Source: Chloroflexia bacterium
GTDB taxonomy: Bacteria; Chloroflexota; Chloroflexia; Thermomicrobiales; UBA6265
Assembly: GCA_013696525.1 (NCBI GenBank)
Contig: JACCYK010000308.1
Location: forward strand, 1-7,579
DNA length: 7,579 nucleotides
Direction of reading: 5' to 3'
Shown here: piece after piece, positions 5,484 through 7,579 of the stretch
Layout of the letters: every line of letters begins with the position of its first letter
Position numbering within the stretch: the stretch's first letter is position 1
Notes under the pieces: model-generated
Told to the model about the DNA's origin: nothing
Database searches by the model: none
What the model saw: only the letters and a program-made list of their open reading frames with translations
Position numbers and translations under genes: made by a program

Positions 5484-7579
5484 ATGCAAGCCCCTCGCTT
5501 GACGAAATTGGAGCTGCTTGGCTTTAAGAGCTTTGTCTCGCGGACTGTCTTTACCTTTGAGCCGGGGATTACCGCGATCGTCGGCCCGAACGGGAGCGGG
5601 AAATCCAACGTCGCCGATGCCGTGCGCTGGGTACTCGGTGAACAAGGGCAGTCGGCGCTGCGGGCGAGGCGGACCGAGGACGTTATCTTTGCCGGCGGCC
5701 AGGGCCGAGCGCCGGCCGGCCTGGCCGAGGCGACGTTGACCTTCGACAACGCGGAGCGCTGGCTGCCGATCGACTTTGCCGAGGTCACGGTGACCCGGCG
5801 CGCGTTTCGCTCGGGCGAGAACCACTATCTCATCAATGGCAAGCGGGTCAGGCTCAAAGACGTGTCGTTGCTGACCGCCTCGCTGGGTCAGAGTCATCTG
5901 GTCGTTGGCCAAGGGCTCGTGGACGCCGCCCTCAGCCAACGGCCCGATGAGCGACGGGCGCTGTTCGAGCATGCCGCCGACCTCGCCGGGTTGCGCCTGA
6001 AAGTGGCCGAAGCCGAGCGCAACTTGACCGAAACGGAGTCGAATAGCGAGCGATTGACCGACCTGCTGACCGAGTTGGAGCCGCGGCTGCGGACACTGGA
6101 GCGAGCGGCCCGGCAGGCTCGCGAATGGCAGTCGGTCCGCGACCGGTTGCGGACGCTGCAACAGGCTCACTTTGGACGGTTGCTGAACGCGGCGGTGGCC
6201 CGCGTCGGTGCCGCGACCGGAGAATCGACGCGGCGCCAGAGTGCATTGAGCCGGGCTCGGGCTGCTCTGGACAAGCTGACGCTGGAAAATGGCACTCAGA
6301 CCAAGGCGGCGGAACGGGCACGCGCTCTCCTCGGCGAGCACGATGCCGAACGCGGTGCCGTGAGCGAGCAACTGCGGGCGATGGAACAGGAGCGTGACCT
6401 GGCGGCCGAGCGTGCCACGGCCCTGGCCCGTCGCGGCGATGACATGGCCGATACCCGGGAGGGGCTCGAGGCACGAGCGGTCGCGGTCGCGGGCGAGCTG
6501 GAGCAGGTTACGGCCGAGCTGGCCGCGATCGACCAGGCGGTGCGGGCAGCCGAAACGAAAGCGCGGGAGCGTGATCTACGGGTTCGTGAGCAGCGGTCGC
6601 TCCGGCAAGCGCTGGATGACCAATTGCGGCAGCTTGAGGCCGGCCGCGCCGGGGCCGAGCGAGACCTTACCGACCGTGGACGCGCGGTGGCGCTGCTTGA
6701 GCAACGAGCCGGGTCGGTTGGCGCCGAACGCGAGCGACTGTTGGCGGAGATCGCCGGCCGCCGGGATCGGCTCGACCGCCTCGTGAGCGAGCTCAATGAC
6801 GTTGACGCCGCGGCGAAATCATCGGCGACAACGCTGGATCGGATCGATCACCGGCTGAACGATCTCAGCTCGACAAGCGATCACGCGGCCAGCCGGCTGG
6901 CAGAGGCCACGGCTGCCTTCGCGGAGAGCGAACGATTGCTCGCGCACGCTTCGACCAGGCTGGATGCCTTGACCCGACTGCACCAGAGCGGCGTCGGTCT
7001 CCACGCCGGGGTGCGGGAGGTGCTTGCGGCGGCTGCCGCCGGCACCCTGACCGGGACGCTGGGTACCGTTGCCGAGTTGGTGGCGGTCCCGGCTGAGCTC
7101 GACGCCGCGATTGAGGTCGCGCTGGGGAGCCATCTGCAGGACATTGTGGTGGAGCATTGGTCCGACGCCGAAACCGCGATCGCGCATTTAAAACGATCGC
7201 GGGCCGGACGGGCCACCTTTCAGCCGTTGGATACCGTGCGTGGCGGCCATGGGCGAAATCCCCGGCTCGACGCGGCGCTGCGGCTGCTGGGCACGCGGGG
7301 CGTGGCGGCGGAGCTCGTGGGGGCCGAGGATCAACTTCGCGACGTTGTTGCGGCACTGCTCGGCCGGACGCTGGTCGTGATCGATCTCCCGGCGGCCCGC
7401 CAATCGTTGCCACACCTCCCGGGCGGCTGGAGCGCGGTGACGCGGGCCGGGGAGATCGCGCGGTCCGGCGGCTCGGTGACCGGGGGCGTGGCGGCCCGTG
7501 AAAGCGGCTTGCTGGCGCGGGAACGGGAGCTCCGCGAGCTGCCGGACGAGATTCGCCTGTTTAGCGCGGCGCGTGAGGA
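5484..7579 (+). CDS. smc: Chromosome segregation/condensation ATPase SMC, 3' truncated by the window edge
   Basis: The first 698 codons of SMC, the ring-forming condensin ATPase that works with ScpA and ScpB to organise and segregate the chromosome; full-length bacterial SMCs are near 1,200 residues. The N-terminal head has KLELLGFKSF (8-17), Walker A GPNGSGKS (34-41), the ADAVRWVLGEQ segment (44-54), INGKRVRLKDV (117-127), Q-loop VVGQGLVD (140-147), and RPDERRALFEHAA (153-165). A charged, heptad-like coiled coil runs from about 170 to 500. The hinge spans about 503-668, from GVGLHAGV through LGSHLQDIVVEHWSDAETAI and GRATFQPL to TRAGEIARSGGSVTGG, and the return coil begins after it. The signature motif and Walker B lie beyond the window. 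I followed the frame through to base 7579 and found no stop or frameshift. The start at ATG 5484 puts a short leader before the first strand; only a weak AGG lies 6 nt upstream. The in-frame ATG at 5430 (18 residues longer) is an alternative. The usual rnc or ftsY partners are not seen upstream. Confidence 0.95.
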   Translation, partial: MQAPRLTKLELLGFKSFVSRTVFTFEPGITAIVGPNGSGKSNVADAVRWVLGEQGQSALRARRTEDVIFAGGQGRAPAGLAEATLTFDNAERWLPIDFAEVTVTRRAFRSGENHYLINGKRVRLKDVSLLTASLGQSHLVVGQGLVDAALSQRPDERRALFEHAADLAGLRLKVAEAERNLTETESNSERLTDLLTELEPRLRTLERAARQAREWQSVRDRLRTLQQAHFGRLLNAAVARVGAATGESTRRQSALSRARAALDKLTLENGTQTKAAERARALLGEHDAERGAVSEQLRAMEQERDLAAERATALARRGDDMADTREGLEARAVAVAGELEQVTAELAAIDQAVRAAETKARERDLRVREQRSLRQALDDQLRQLEAGRAGAERDLTDRGRAVALLEQRAGSVGAERERLLAEIAGRRDRLDRLVSELNDVDAAAKSSATTLDRIDHRLNDLSSTSDHAASRLAEATAAFAESERLLAHASTRLDALTRLHQSGVGLHAGVREVLAAAAAGTLTGTLGTVAELVAVPAELDAAIEVALGSHLQDIVVEHWSDAETAIAHLKRSRAGRATFQPLDTVRGGHGRNPRLDAALRLLGTRGVAAELVGAEDQLRDVVAALLGRTLVVIDLPAARQSLPHLPGGWSAVTRAGEIARSGGSVTGGVAARESGLLARERELRELPDEIRLFSAARE

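Noticed and set aside
5397..6371. Minus-strand frame (324 codons) opposite the start of smc
   Set aside because: The plus strand here encodes unmistakable SMC motifs including Walker A; the antisense frame has no recognisable domain.
1..7579. tRNA, rRNA, CRISPR array, insertion sequence or defence cassette
   Set aside because: I read both strands and saw no direct-repeat array, transposase, terminal inverted repeats or RNA-gene pattern; nearly all bases are explained by five protein genes.

Overview
This is a GC-rich bacterial window. The protein families, the KimA-type transporter with a universal-stress-protein-like tail, the form of the SMC N-terminal region and the likely F420 chemistry suggest the phylum Chloroflexota, perhaps class Thermomicrobia or a relative. 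That placement is an inference from remembered protein style, not from a search. No mobile element, CRISPR array, tRNA or rRNA was recognised, and composition looks even throughout.

Layout. (1) Bases 1-684, plus strand: the 3' part of an LLM-class (luciferase-like) flavin/F420-dependent oxidoreductase, cut by the left edge. (2) Bases 712-2910, minus strand, convergent with gene 1 across 27 bp: an APC-superfamily permease closely resembling the Bacillus potassium importer KimA, with a long proline-rich N-terminal extension. (3) Bases 3074-3946, minus strand: a family 2 glycosyltransferase of the dolichol/polyprenol-phosphate mannose synthase type. (4) Bases 3943-5280, minus strand: a two-domain protein joining a xylose-isomerase-like/AP-endonuclease-2 TIM barrel to a C-terminal DUF309 domain. 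(5) Bases 5484-7579, plus strand, divergent from gene 4: the N-terminal ~700 residues of the chromosome condensation ATPase SMC, cut by the right edge after the hinge.

How they fit together. The TIM barrel-DUF309 gene and the glycosyltransferase form a tight transcription unit. The stop of the first overlaps a TTG start of the second in a TTGA junction, and a GAGGA ribosome binding site lies inside the first gene. The permease lies 163 bp downstream on the same strand and probably has its own promoter, because a perfect TTGACA box abutting an imperfect inverted repeat sits in that gap. The three minus-strand genes all show a purine-rich ribosome binding site exactly 9 nt before the chosen start, which is the main basis for those starts. 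SMC is a housekeeping gene; nothing links it functionally to its neighbours.

Most of the window is ordinary core genome, and I do not see a clear new multi-gene system. The points most worth a second look are the TIM barrel-DUF309 fusion, the inverted repeat at the permease promoter, and a 39-codon reading frame with coding-like third positions in the gap upstream of smc.
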